A stretch of 33,855 nucleotides of DNA from an uncultured Eubacteriales bacterium (GTDB taxonomy: Bacteria; Bacillota; Clostridia; Christensenellales; Aristaeellaceae), in NCBI GenBank assembly GCA_902789365.1, contig CADANQ010000026.1:1-33855 (forward strand). Reading direction: 5' to 3'. Every line of letters starts with the position of its first letter. Within the stretch, counting starts at the first letter, position 1. Of the stretch, positions 16,283 through 23,869 are shown piece after piece. The notes under the pieces are model-generated. The model saw only the letters and a list, made by a program, of their open reading frames with translations, was not told the origin of the DNA and searched no databases. The position numbers and the translations under genes were made by a program.

Positions 16283-16301
16283 GTGGGTTTCCGAAACCCA
16301 C
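16283..16301 (+). promoter_or_regulatory. Perfect hairpin/palindrome at the transporter transcript 5' end
   Basis: GTGGGTTT (16283-16290) and AAACCCAC (16294-16301) are perfect 8-bp arms around CCG, starting about 5 nt after the predicted transcription start. It may be an operator for a LacI-type repressor or a 5' stabilising hairpin. No T-run follows; an A-run does. Confidence 0.6.
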
Positions 16302-16329
16302 ACAAAAAAATACAAAGGAGTGTACCCGT

Positions 16330-17379
16330 ATGAAGAAGTTTCTCGCGATCCTCATGTGTGCAATCATGGCGCTCGGACTGATCGGCATTGCCGGTGCCGC
16401 GGGCGAAAAGGTCGGCGTGTCCATGCCCACCAAGGACCTGCAGAGGTGGAACCAGGACGGCGAAAACATGAAGAAGATGCTTGAGGATGCCGGCTATGAA
16501 GTCGACCTGCAGTTCGCCTCCAACGACGTGCAGCAGCAGCTGAACCAGGTTACCAACATGATCAACAACGGCTGCAAGGTCATCATCATCTCCGCCGTTG
16601 AAGGCTCCTCCCTGGGCTCCGCCCTGGATCTGGCCAAGGAAAAGGGCGTCACGGTCATCGCTTATGACCGCCTGCTGATGGAATCCGACGCGGTTTCCTA
16701 CTATGCCACCTTCGACAACTACATGGTCGGCACCGTGCAGGGCACCTACATCAAGGAAAAGCTGGACCTGGACAACGCCGAAGGCCCCTTCTACATGGAA
16801 ATCACCGCCGGCGATCCCGGTGACAACAATGCCAACTACTTCTACAGCGGCGCCATGGACGTGCTGCAGCCCTACATTGACGCCGGCAAGCTGATTGTCA
16901 AGTCCGGTCAGGTCGCCTTCACCGACGTGGCGACCCCCACCTGGAAGACCGAAGTCGCCCAGACCCGCGCCAGCAGCATCCTGGCTTCCTTCTATGCCGA
17001 CGGCTCCAACATCGACGTGTGGCTGTGCTCCAACGACTCCACCGCCCTGGGCGTCATCAACGCTCTGGAAGACGCCTATGACGGCGAATGGCCCATCATC
17101 ACCGGCCAGGACTGCGACAAGTCTAACGTCAAGAAGATGATCGAAGGCAAGCAGAGCATGTCCGTGTTCAAGGATACCCGTACCCTGGCCGCGCAGGTGG
17201 TCAAGATGGTCGGCCAGATCCTCAACGGCGAGACCGTCGACGTCAACGACACCGAGACCTACAACAACAACGTGATCACCGTTCCTTCCTTCCTGTGCGT
17301 GCCCGTATTTGGCAGCGCCGACAACTATCAGGAACTGCTGATCGACTCCGGCTACTACACCCTGGAAGACATCCAGTAA
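16330..17379 (+). CDS. chvE: Sugar ABC transporter substrate-binding protein, ChvE type
   Basis: This 349-residue protein captures monosaccharides for the ABC transporter encoded next. An N-terminal signal peptide (about residues 1-24, KK then a hydrophobic core, ending near AGAAG) is followed by a type I periplasmic-binding fold like ChvE/XylF. Typical stretches are VGVSMPTKDLQRW, IISAVEGSSL, VIAYDRLL, SNDSTALGVI and ITGQDCD. There is no lipobox cysteine; C10 sits inside the hydrophobic core after methionine and does not fit. Codons are strongly biased to C-ending forms, as in highly expressed genes. The ribosome binding site is AAAGGAGTG. Exact sugar unknown. Confidence 0.9.
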   Translation: MKKFLAILMCAIMALGLIGIAGAAGEKVGVSMPTKDLQRWNQDGENMKKMLEDAGYEVDLQFASNDVQQQLNQVTNMINNGCKVIIISAVEGSSLGSALDLAKEKGVTVIAYDRLLMESDAVSYYATFDNYMVGTVQGTYIKEKLDLDNAEGPFYMEITAGDPGDNNANYFYSGAMDVLQPYIDAGKLIVKSGQVAFTDVATPTWKTEVAQTRASSILASFYADGSNIDVWLCSNDSTALGVINALEDAYDGEWPIITGQDCDKSNVKKMIEGKQSMSVFKDTRTLAAQVVKMVGQILNGETVDVNDTETYNNNVITVPSFLCVPVFGSADNYQELLIDSGYYTLEDIQ

Positions 17380-17391
17380 GATTCTTTGAAC

Positions 17392-17435
17392 TTTGAAACA
17401 GTGCAGGCGGGGCGACCCGCCTGCACTGTTTCAAA
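17392..17435 (+). terminator. 20-bp perfect hairpin with GCGA tetraloop after the binding-protein gene
   Basis: Arms 17392-17411 and 17416-17435 are perfectly complementary over 20 bp and close a GCGA (GNRA) tetraloop at 17412-17415. It starts 13 nt after the stop codon. No T-run of terminator quality follows, so partial termination or 3'-end protection of the binding-protein mRNA is likelier than full termination. Bases 17436-17552 carry no other gene. Confidence 0.85.
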
Positions 17436-17552
17436 ACAGTCCCTGACAGAACGGCCGGATCCGCGCCGAAAGAGCGCCCCGGCGTTATGCGCGGGTATCG
17501 GGAAAACAAGAAATTTCCTTTTTTCCGCCTGACGGAAAAGATGGAGGAAGCC

Positions 17553-19097
17553 ATGGCAAATATTCTGCTGGAAATGAAGAATATCACAAAGACTTTCCCG
17601 GGTGTGAAAGCGCTCGACAACGTCAATCTGCAGGTGGAGGAGGGCGAGATCCACGCGCTGGTCGGCGAGAACGGCGCCGGGAAATCCACCCTGATGAATG
17701 TTCTGAGCGGCATTTACCCGTATGGGAGCTATACGGGCGATATCATTTACAATGGCCAGGTGTGCAAATTTTCGACCATCAAGGATTCCGAAAAGCTCGG
17801 GATCGTCATCATCCACCAGGAGCTTGCCCTGGTGCCGGAGATGACCATCGGCGAAAATATGTATCTGGGCAACGAGTGCGGGCACAAGTACGCCATCAAC
17901 TGGAACAAAACCTATTCCGAAGCCGACAAGTACCTGAGGATGGTAGGCCTGGAGGAAAGCTCCAAGGTGCAGGTGAAGACCATCGGCACCGGCAAACAGC
18001 AATTGGTGGAGATTGCCAAGGCGCTGGCGAAGCAGGCCAAACTGTTGATCCTGGACGAGCCCACATCCTCCCTGAACGAAGAAGATTCCCGCGCGCTGCT
18101 GGACCTGATGCTCAGCTTCAAAAAACAGGGGATGACCATGATCATCATCACCCACAAGCTGAACGAGGTTTCCTATGTGGCGGACAAGATAACCGTTATC
18201 CGTGACGGGAGCACCATCGAGACCATCGACAACCACGGCAGTGAGCCGGTGAGCGAGGAAAGGATCATCAAGGGGATGGTCGGCCGCGAGATGACCAACC
18301 GTTTTCCCAAACGGGAAAACGTGCCCATCGGCGACGTGGAAATGGAGATCAGCCACTGGACCGTGCACCATCCCCTTTACCCGGAGAAGAAAGTGGTGGA
18401 CGACGTGTCCATGTACGTGCGCAAGGGCGAGGTTGTCGGCATCTATGGCCTGATGGGCGCAGGGCGCACGGAGCTGGCCATGAGCATCTTCGGCCAGAGC
18501 TACGGGGTGAATTTCTCCGGCGAGATGAAGCTGAACGGGCAGCACGTCAAAATGCGCAAAAGCGAGGCGGACGCCATAAGACACAAGATTGCCTATGTGA
18601 CGGAAGACCGCAAGGGCAACGGCCTGGTGCTGTCCCAGTCCATCAAGGTGAATACCTCTCTGGCCAACCTTGGCGCCATATCGAAACATACCGTGATTGA
18701 CGGGGACAAGGAATACGCCGTGGCGGAGGAATACAGAGGGAAACTGAAGATCAAAACCCCGTCCGTGGAGCAGCTGGTCGGCAATCTTTCCGGCGGCAAC
18801 CAGCAGAAGGTGCTGCTTGCCAAATGGATGTTCGCCGAGCCTGACATCCTGCTGCTGGACGAGCCCACCCGCGGCATTGACGTCGGCGCGAAATACGAGA
18901 TCTACTGCATCATCAACGACCTGGCCGCCGCCGGGAAATGCGTGGTGCTGATCTCGTCCGAGCTTCCGGAGGTCCTGGGTATGAGCGACAGGATTTATAT
19001 CATGAACGAAGCCCGGATCGTCGGCGAGATGAACGCAAAGGACGCGACGCAGGAGAACATCATGCAAGTCATTTTAAGATCGGGAAGGGGTGCGTGA
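17553..19097 (+). CDS. mmsA: Sugar ABC transporter ATP-binding protein (double NBD)
   Basis: This 514-residue protein has two fused nucleotide-binding domains, as in MglA/RbsA/GguA. The first has Walker [10 protein letters not shown] (residues 38-46), a GTGKQQ signature and Walker [12 protein letters not shown]. The second has the usual degenerate Walker A (GLMGAGRTE), a full LSGGNQQK signature and [26 protein letters not shown] segment after the first Walker A resembles the GguA/MmsA subgroup. I start at the ATG at 17553, preceded by GGAGG; the frame is open to 17487. It ends 2 nt before the first permease gene. Confidence 0.93.
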   Translation: MANILLEMKNITKTFPGVKALDNVNLQVEEGEIHALVGENGAGKSTLMNVLSGIYPYGSYTGDIIYNGQVCKFSTIKDSEKLGIVIIHQELALVPEMTIGENMYLGNECGHKYAINWNKTYSEADKYLRMVGLEESSKVQVKTIGTGKQQLVEIAKALAKQAKLLILDEPTSSLNEEDSRALLDLMLSFKKQGMTMIIITHKLNEVSYVADKITVIRDGSTIETIDNHGSEPVSEERIIKGMVGREMTNRFPKRENVPIGDVEMEISHWTVHHPLYPEKKVVDDVSMYVRKGEVVGIYGLMGAGRTELAMSIFGQSYGVNFSGEMKLNGQHVKMRKSEADAIRHKIAYVTEDRKGNGLVLSQSIKVNTSLANLGAISKHTVIDGDKEYAVAEEYRGKLKIKTPSVEQLVGNLSGGNQQKVLLAKWMFAEPDILLLDEPTRGIDVGAKYEIYCIINDLAAAGKCVVLISSELPEVLGMSDRIYIMNEARIVGEMNAKDATQENIMQVILRSGRGA

Positions 19098-19099
19098 GG

Positions 19100-20401
19100 A
19101 TGAGTGAAAAGACCATGGCGTCCCCGGGCCTGAAACAGCGTATATCCGAATTTATGGAGAAGTACAAGGTCGGCGCGTTTTTCCAGAAATACACCATGAC
19201 CATTGCGCTGGTGCTTGTGACGATCATCTTTTCCAAGTGGCCGGGCAAGGAAGGCCTGATCCTGCTGCCCAGCAACCTGACGGGCCTGATCGCCGAAAAC
19301 GCCTATGTGTTCGTGCTGGCGACGGGCATGCTGATGTGCATCCTGACCGGCGGCAACATCGACCTGTCCGTCGGCTCTGTCGTCTGCTTCACTGCCGCCG
19401 TAGGCTGCACCATGATGGCCGGAGGCGCGGGGATGCTTGTGACCGTTCTGGTGATGCTCGCCATCGGCCTTGCCATCGGCGCCTTCCAGGGCTTCTGGAT
19501 CGCCAAGATCCGGGTGCCCGCCTTTATCGCCACTCTGGCGGGCATGTACGCCTTCAGGGGTTTTTCCAACGTGGTGCTCAACGGCTACAGGGTGGATATT
19601 TCCAACGAAACCTTCCTGCAGCTTTTCGGCAGCGGCAAATCCAGCTTTATTCCGGACGTGCTCAGGGATATCTTCCCGGGACTGAACGGCACCTTCACCA
19701 AGGACAACGAGTTCCTCACCGGGCTGATCGGCGCCAATTACGTGACAAAGTTCAACGTGACCTGCCTGTGCATCGGCGTCCTGGCTGCCCTTGTCTTTAT
19801 CGTGTTAAGGGTCCATAAGATCCTGGTCCAGAAGAAGCTGGGCATTGCCCAGTCGATCCCGAGCCAGATCGTAACGATTGTCCTGATCTCGGCCCTGGCG
19901 CTGTGGTTCAGCTTCCAGTTGGCCTGCTACCGCGGCTTCCCGATGGTGCTGGTGTGGATTGCCCTGGTGCTGGGCGTATATGCCTATGTCACCAACAAGA
20001 CCGCCATCGGCCGCCACCTGTACGCCGTGGGCGGCAACGAAAAGGCCACGGCCCTCTCCGGCGTTAAGACGCGGAACGTGTACTGGTTCGCCTACGCCAA
20101 CATCGGCCTGCTGGCGGGCCTTGCGGGCATCCTGACCGCCGGCCGCGCCAAGGGCATCGATCCTGTCTACGGCGAGGGCTATGAGATGGACGCCATCGCC
20201 GCCTGCTTTATCGGCGGCGCCTCCGCCTACGGCGGCACCGGCAAGGTGTCCGGCATGATCATCGGCGCGCTGCTGATGGGCGTAATCAACAAAGGCATGA
20301 TGATCGTCGGTGTGGACGCGAACTACCAGAAGGTCGTCAAGGGTATCGTCCTTCTGATCGCCGTTATGTTCGACGTAATGTCCAAACGGCAGAAACGGTA
20401 A
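19100..20401 (+). CDS. mmsB: Sugar ABC transporter permease (first of two)
   Basis: This 433-residue membrane protein of the BPD_transp_2 (CUT2) class has about ten hydrophobic segments. Family stretches include MLMCILTGGNIDLSVGS, PAFIATLAGM and the cytoplasmic VGGNEKATALSGV loop that contacts the ATPase, plus DANYQKVVKG near the C-terminus. It is about 35 residues longer than the second permease, largely from a central insert near residues 155-215. The ATG at 19100 overlaps the tail of the ATPase gene region with a GTGAGG upstream, so coupling is likely. Confidence 0.92.
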   Translation: MSEKTMASPGLKQRISEFMEKYKVGAFFQKYTMTIALVLVTIIFSKWPGKEGLILLPSNLTGLIAENAYVFVLATGMLMCILTGGNIDLSVGSVVCFTAAVGCTMMAGGAGMLVTVLVMLAIGLAIGAFQGFWIAKIRVPAFIATLAGMYAFRGFSNVVLNGYRVDISNETFLQLFGSGKSSFIPDVLRDIFPGLNGTFTKDNEFLTGLIGANYVTKFNVTCLCIGVLAALVFIVLRVHKILVQKKLGIAQSIPSQIVTIVLISALALWFSFQLACYRGFPMVLVWIALVLGVYAYVTNKTAIGRHLYAVGGNEKATALSGVKTRNVYWFAYANIGLLAGLAGILTAGRAKGIDPVYGEGYEMDAIAACFIGGASAYGGTGKVSGMIIGALLMGVINKGMMIVGVDANYQKVVKGIVLLIAVMFDVMSKRQKR

Positions 20402-20422
20402 GGCGGGAAGGAGGACGAAACA

Positions 20423-21622
20423 ATGGACAAGACGTTAGCGGACAAAAAAACGGTCGATAAGCAGACGATCTATGAAACGCTGAAAAAGAACGCCATGCTT
20501 ATCATCCTGGTTCTCGTATACCTGTTTTTCCTGATCCTGACAGGCGGAAGCATTTTCAGCCCGTCGAGCTTTACCGAGCTGATCAACCAGAACGCCTACG
20601 TTTATATCCTGGGAGCCGGCATGCTGATCTGCATGCTGACCGGCGGCAACATCGACCTGAGCTGCGGCGCCTTCGTGTGTCTGCTGGGCGCCATCGGCGG
20701 TGTGTTCATGATCGTACAGGGCTGGGGAACGGGCGTTTCCATCCTGCTGCTGCTTTTGATCGGCATCGGCTACGGCGCCGTCCTCGGATACCTGATCGCG
20801 TATGTGCACATTCCCCCGTGGATTGCCACGCTGGCGGGCTTCCTGGCCTTCCGCGGCCTGGGCACGTCGATCCTGTCCGCCAATTCCAAGACAGGCTCCC
20901 TGGCGCCTTTCCCCACCGCTTTCCAGAACATGTTTTACGGACGTATTCTTCCCACCGAGAAGGGTACCCTGAACCTGCCCTGCTTCGCCCTGGGGCTGAT
21001 CTGCGCGGCGGCGGTCATCCTGATCCTTTTGCTGAACCGCAGGAGCCGACTGGCCAAGGGATATGAAGCGGATACCATGCGCGGCGTCATGGTCAAGGGC
21101 GGAATCAGCGGGGCGGTCATCATCCTGGTGATGACAAAGCTGGCCATGGACGGCGGCATCCCGACGACGCTTTTGTGGGTCGCGGGCATCATCCTGATCT
21201 ACAGCTTTATCACCGGCAAAACGACGGTAGGACGTCACTTCTATGTCCTGGGCGGCAACATTGAGGCCGCGCGCCTGTCAGGCGTCAACACCCGGAGGGT
21301 CATGTTCCTGGCATACCTGAACATGGCTGTACTGACCACTGTCGCCACCTTCACGGTGCTGGCACGTTCCCAGTCCGCCTATGCCGACGTGGGCAAGAAC
21401 TTTGAGATGGACGCCATTTCCGCCTGCGTCGTGGGCGGTGTTTCCGCCAGCGGCGGCGCCGGCACCGTGCTGGGTATGGTCATCGGCGCCACGCTGATCG
21501 GCGTGATCAACCTGGGCATGAGCCTGATCAGTCTGGACGCGAACTACCAGCGCGTTGTCAAGGGCTTCGTGCTGCTGGCCGCCGTGGTGTTCGATATCCT
21601 GTCCAAAAAGCGCGCCAAATAA
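20423..21622 (+). CDS. mmsB: Sugar ABC transporter permease (second of two)
   Basis: A 399-residue CUT2 permease clearly paralogous to its upstream neighbour. It shares NAYVYILGAGML, CMLTGGNIDLS, IATLAGF, GGNIEAARLSGV and DANYQRVVKGFVLL in the same order. It starts 21 nt after the first permease, behind GGAAGGAGGACG. With one double ATPase for two permeases, the transporter may be a heterodimeric channel, as in YtfT-YjfF, or may use alternative permeases. The symbol reflects family, not a proven one-to-one orthologue. Confidence 0.92.
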   Translation: MDKTLADKKTVDKQTIYETLKKNAMLIILVLVYLFFLILTGGSIFSPSSFTELINQNAYVYILGAGMLICMLTGGNIDLSCGAFVCLLGAIGGVFMIVQGWGTGVSILLLLLIGIGYGAVLGYLIAYVHIPPWIATLAGFLAFRGLGTSILSANSKTGSLAPFPTAFQNMFYGRILPTEKGTLNLPCFALGLICAAAVILILLLNRRSRLAKGYEADTMRGVMVKGGISGAVIILVMTKLAMDGGIPTTLLWVAGIILIYSFITGKTTVGRHFYVLGGNIEAARLSGVNTRRVMFLAYLNMAVLTTVATFTVLARSQSAYADVGKNFEMDAISACVVGGVSASGGAGTVLGMVIGATLIGVINLGMSLISLDANYQRVVKGFVLLAAVVFDILSKKRAK

Positions 21623-21645
21623 GATTGTTTCAGGGACAGCGCAAC

Positions 21646-21675
21646 GCCCCCGCGGCTTTGGCCGCGGGGGCCCTT
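21646..21675 (+). terminator. Terminator-like hairpin after the transporter genes
   Basis: GCCCCCGCGGC (21646-21656) pairs with GCCGCGGGGGC (21661-21671) over 11 bp with a TTTG loop, then CCTTT. The T-run is short, and the next gene starts 23 nt on, so some readthrough is plausible. Confidence 0.6.
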
Positions 21676-21693
21676 TAAAGGAGGGGATGGCCT

Positions 21694-21948
21694 TTGAACG
21701 GCGAAAAAACCAGGTCCTGCCTGATGGGCATCGTCGGAGGATACCTCATATATACGGCCTGGCAGCTTTATCAGGGCCGGACCGATCCGGATACCACCAT
21801 GACAATCGGGATGATGATTTTGTTCATGGCGCTGTTCGTCGTCGCCGGCATCGCCCTGATGGTCTACGCCGTCATCCTCTGGAAAAAGGGGATGACGGAG
21901 GACAAAGAGGGAAAAAAGACCGAAGAAGAAGAGAACGGCCTGAAATAG
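21694..21948 (+). CDS. Small membrane protein of unknown function
   Basis: This 84-residue protein has two hydrophobic segments (about residues 10-26 and 37-63) and a highly charged C-terminal tail rich in lysine and glutamate. No family recognised. The start is TTG at 21694, eight or so bases after GGAGGGG at 21680-21686, which fits well; no ATG in this frame gives the first helix. It follows the transporter operon on the same strand and may be a readthrough member of it. The next gene begins 38 nt downstream. Confidence 0.7.
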   Translation: MNGEKTRSCLMGIVGGYLIYTAWQLYQGRTDPDTTMTIGMMILFMALFVVAGIALMVYAVILWKKGMTEDKEGKKTEEEENGLK

Positions 21949-21986
21949 GGCGGCGGCATCCGGGAGACAGGGGGAGGAAAAAACGG

Positions 21987-22421
21987 ATGGAGGAGCTTTT
22001 TGCGGCCCTGGAGTCGGCCTTTGAGGTCTACGCGAGGGAACTGGAAGCGGGAGAAAAAAAGCAGCGTGTCACCGACGGGCTTTTCGGCTTCGGACACTCC
22101 CTGAAGGACGATGCCTGCCACGATCGCCTGGACGAGCGCCTGACGGACTCCGTGCGTGAAATCCTGAACGCAGGTCCCTCGCCGGATGAGGCTGAAAGGG
22201 CGGTTCGGCTGCTGCTTAAGCCGAGAGAGAAGGAATTTCCCCAGCAGTCGGCCAGGTGGATGCTGCGCGCCGCCGAAAGGCATGCCCTTGGCCTGATTCC
22301 CCTCCTGGATGCGGCGGCGGCGGAGAAAATGCTGGAGGAATATTCCGCCAGGTATCGTCCCTGGGACCGGCTCCCGTCACAGAAGGAGATTATAAAAGCC
22401 TTGAAACAGGCAGCGCATTAA
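21987..22421 (+). CDS. Hypothetical soluble protein
   Basis: This 144-residue protein looks mostly alpha-helical and charged, with no membrane segment or cysteine pair. I recognise no family. A clear GGGGGAGGA ribosome binding site precedes the ATG at 21987. The frame is open far upstream, through the neighbouring gene, but that part is unlikely to be translated. It is the last plus-strand gene and ends before a bidirectional terminator. It may share a transcript with the small membrane protein. Confidence 0.7.
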   Translation: MEELFAALESAFEVYARELEAGEKKQRVTDGLFGFGHSLKDDACHDRLDERLTDSVREILNAGPSPDEAERAVRLLLKPREKEFPQQSARWMLRAAERHALGLIPLLDAAAAEKMLEEYSARYRPWDRLPSQKEIIKALKQAAH

Positions 22422-22442
22422 CGGGAAAAAGCAAAACAAAAA

Positions 22443-22480
22443 ACGGCGCGCGTCGAAAAGGTTCGATGCGCGCCGTTTTT
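22443..22480. terminator. Bidirectional intrinsic terminator
   Basis: ACGGCGCGC (22443-22451) pairs with GCGCGCCGT (22468-22476), and TCGAA pairs with TTCGA inside. A T-run follows on the plus strand and an A-run precedes, so it can stop both convergent transcripts. Confidence 0.92.
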
Positions 22481-22492
22481 GTTTATTATGCC

Positions 22493-23869
22493 TTACGCGG
22501 CTTCGGTCTGCCAGAGGCGTTCGTTCCGTTCAAAGGCTTTTTTGCGCCGGGTCAGGTAGAAAACGATCTGGATGAGGGCGGTCAGGGACCAGGAAACCGG
22601 GTAGGAAAGGTAGAGGCATTCCAGCGTTTTGAAATTGGGGAAGACCGCAAAGACCCACACGATGCGCAGAAGGCAGGTGCCGATCAGCACGATCAGCGTC
22701 GGGGCCAGGGAATAGCCCATTCCGCGCAGCATGCCGGACATGATGTCCATGATGCCGCAGATGAAATAGACCCGCATGTAGACCTGCATCCGGATCATGC
22801 CGTATCGGATGGCTTCCTCCTCCCCGGCCTTGATGTAAATGCCCAGGAGTGGATACCGGAAAAGATACACCAGCATGCAGGCGGAAAAGGCGATCATGAA
22901 CTGCAGCACCACGGCGGAAAGGACGATGCGGTCGATCCGGGCGTATTTCCGGGCGCCCATGTTCTGCCCGGTGAAGGCCAGGCAGGCCTGGTGGAAGGCG
23001 TTCATAATCACATAGACGAAGCCCTCGATGTTGGAGCAGGCGGCGTTGCCGGCGGTGGCGTAATCGCCGAAGGAGTTCACCGTGGACTGGATGATGACGT
23101 TGGAAAGGGAGAAGCACATGCCCTGGATGCCTGCGGGCACGCCGATTCGGATGAGCTCCGAAAGACTGTAGCGGTCCGGGCGAATGCGCTTTAAATCCAG
23201 ACGGCAGGCATTGTCGGAGCGGATGAGGGTCATCAGCACCAAAGCGGTGGAAACACACTGGCTCAGCACCGTCGCAAGCGCCACGCCGTCCACGTCCATT
23301 TTGAGGACGATGACGAAGAACAGGTTCATCAGTACGTTCAGGACGCCCGCGATGGACAGGAAGATCAGGGGACGCCGGGTGTCGCCCACCGCCCGCAGGA
23401 TGGCGGAGCCGTAATTGTACAATCCGATGACGGGAAGGCCCGCAAAATAGATGCGCATATACAGCGCGGCCTTGTCCAGCACCTCGCCCTCGATGTTCAT
23501 CATTTTCAGCAGCGGGCGGCACAGAAGGATGCCGGCGGCGGCGAAGAGGACCCCGCCGACGCCCGCGGCGAAAATGGAGGTGTGGACCGCCTTGGATACG
23601 CCGCCGTGGTTCCCCGCGCCGTACTGCCTGGCGACCAGCACGTTGGCGCCCACGCTGAGCCCCAGAAAGATGTTGATGATCAGGTTAATCAGCGCGCCGG
23701 TGGTGCCGACGGCGGCCAGGGCCGTCGCGCCGGCGTAATTCCCGACCACGATCAGGTCCGCCGCGTTAAACAGCAGCTGCAAAAGGCTTGACAGGGCCAG
23801 CGGAAGGACGAACTGCAGCATCTTCGGCCAGATGCGGCCGGAGGTCATGTCAATCTCGTTTTTTTTCAT
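22493..23869 (-). CDS. MATE family efflux transporter
   Basis: This 458-residue protein has about twelve hydrophobic segments and belongs to the MATE (NorM/DinF/MepA) family of cation-coupled drug or metabolite exporters. It opens with the typical DMTSGRIWPKMLQFVLPLALSSLLQLLFNAADLIVVG-type block (residues 7 on); GLSVGANVLVARQYGAG follows. The substrate cannot be told. It overlaps the upstream gene by 20 nt. The first ATG (23869) lacks a good ribosome binding site. A second ATG at 23848 lies in TGACATG, one base after the upstream stop, and could be a reinitiation start. Confidence 0.92.
   Translation of the reverse strand: MKKNEIDMTSGRIWPKMLQFVLPLALSSLLQLLFNAADLIVVGNYAGATALAAVGTTGALINLIINIFLGLSVGANVLVARQYGAGNHGGVSKAVHTSIFAAGVGGVLFAAAGILLCRPLLKMMNIEGEVLDKAALYMRIYFAGLPVIGLYNYGSAILRAVGDTRRPLIFLSIAGVLNVLMNLFFVIVLKMDVDGVALATVLSQCVSTALVLMTLIRSDNACRLDLKRIRPDRYSLSELIRIGVPAGIQGMCFSLSNVIIQSTVNSFGDYATAGNAACSNIEGFVYVIMNAFHQACLAFTGQNMGARKYARIDRIVLSAVVLQFMIAFSACMLVYLFRYPLLGIYIKAGEEEAIRYGMIRMQVYMRVYFICGIMDIMSGMLRGMGYSLAPTLIVLIGTCLLRIVWVFAVFPNFKTLECLYLSYPVSWSLTALIQIVFYLTRRKKAFERNERLWQTEAA

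Noticed and set aside
16357..16359. C10 of the substrate-binding protein as a lipobox cysteine
   Set aside because: It follows Leu-Met rather than a small residue, and only about six hydrophobic residues precede it.
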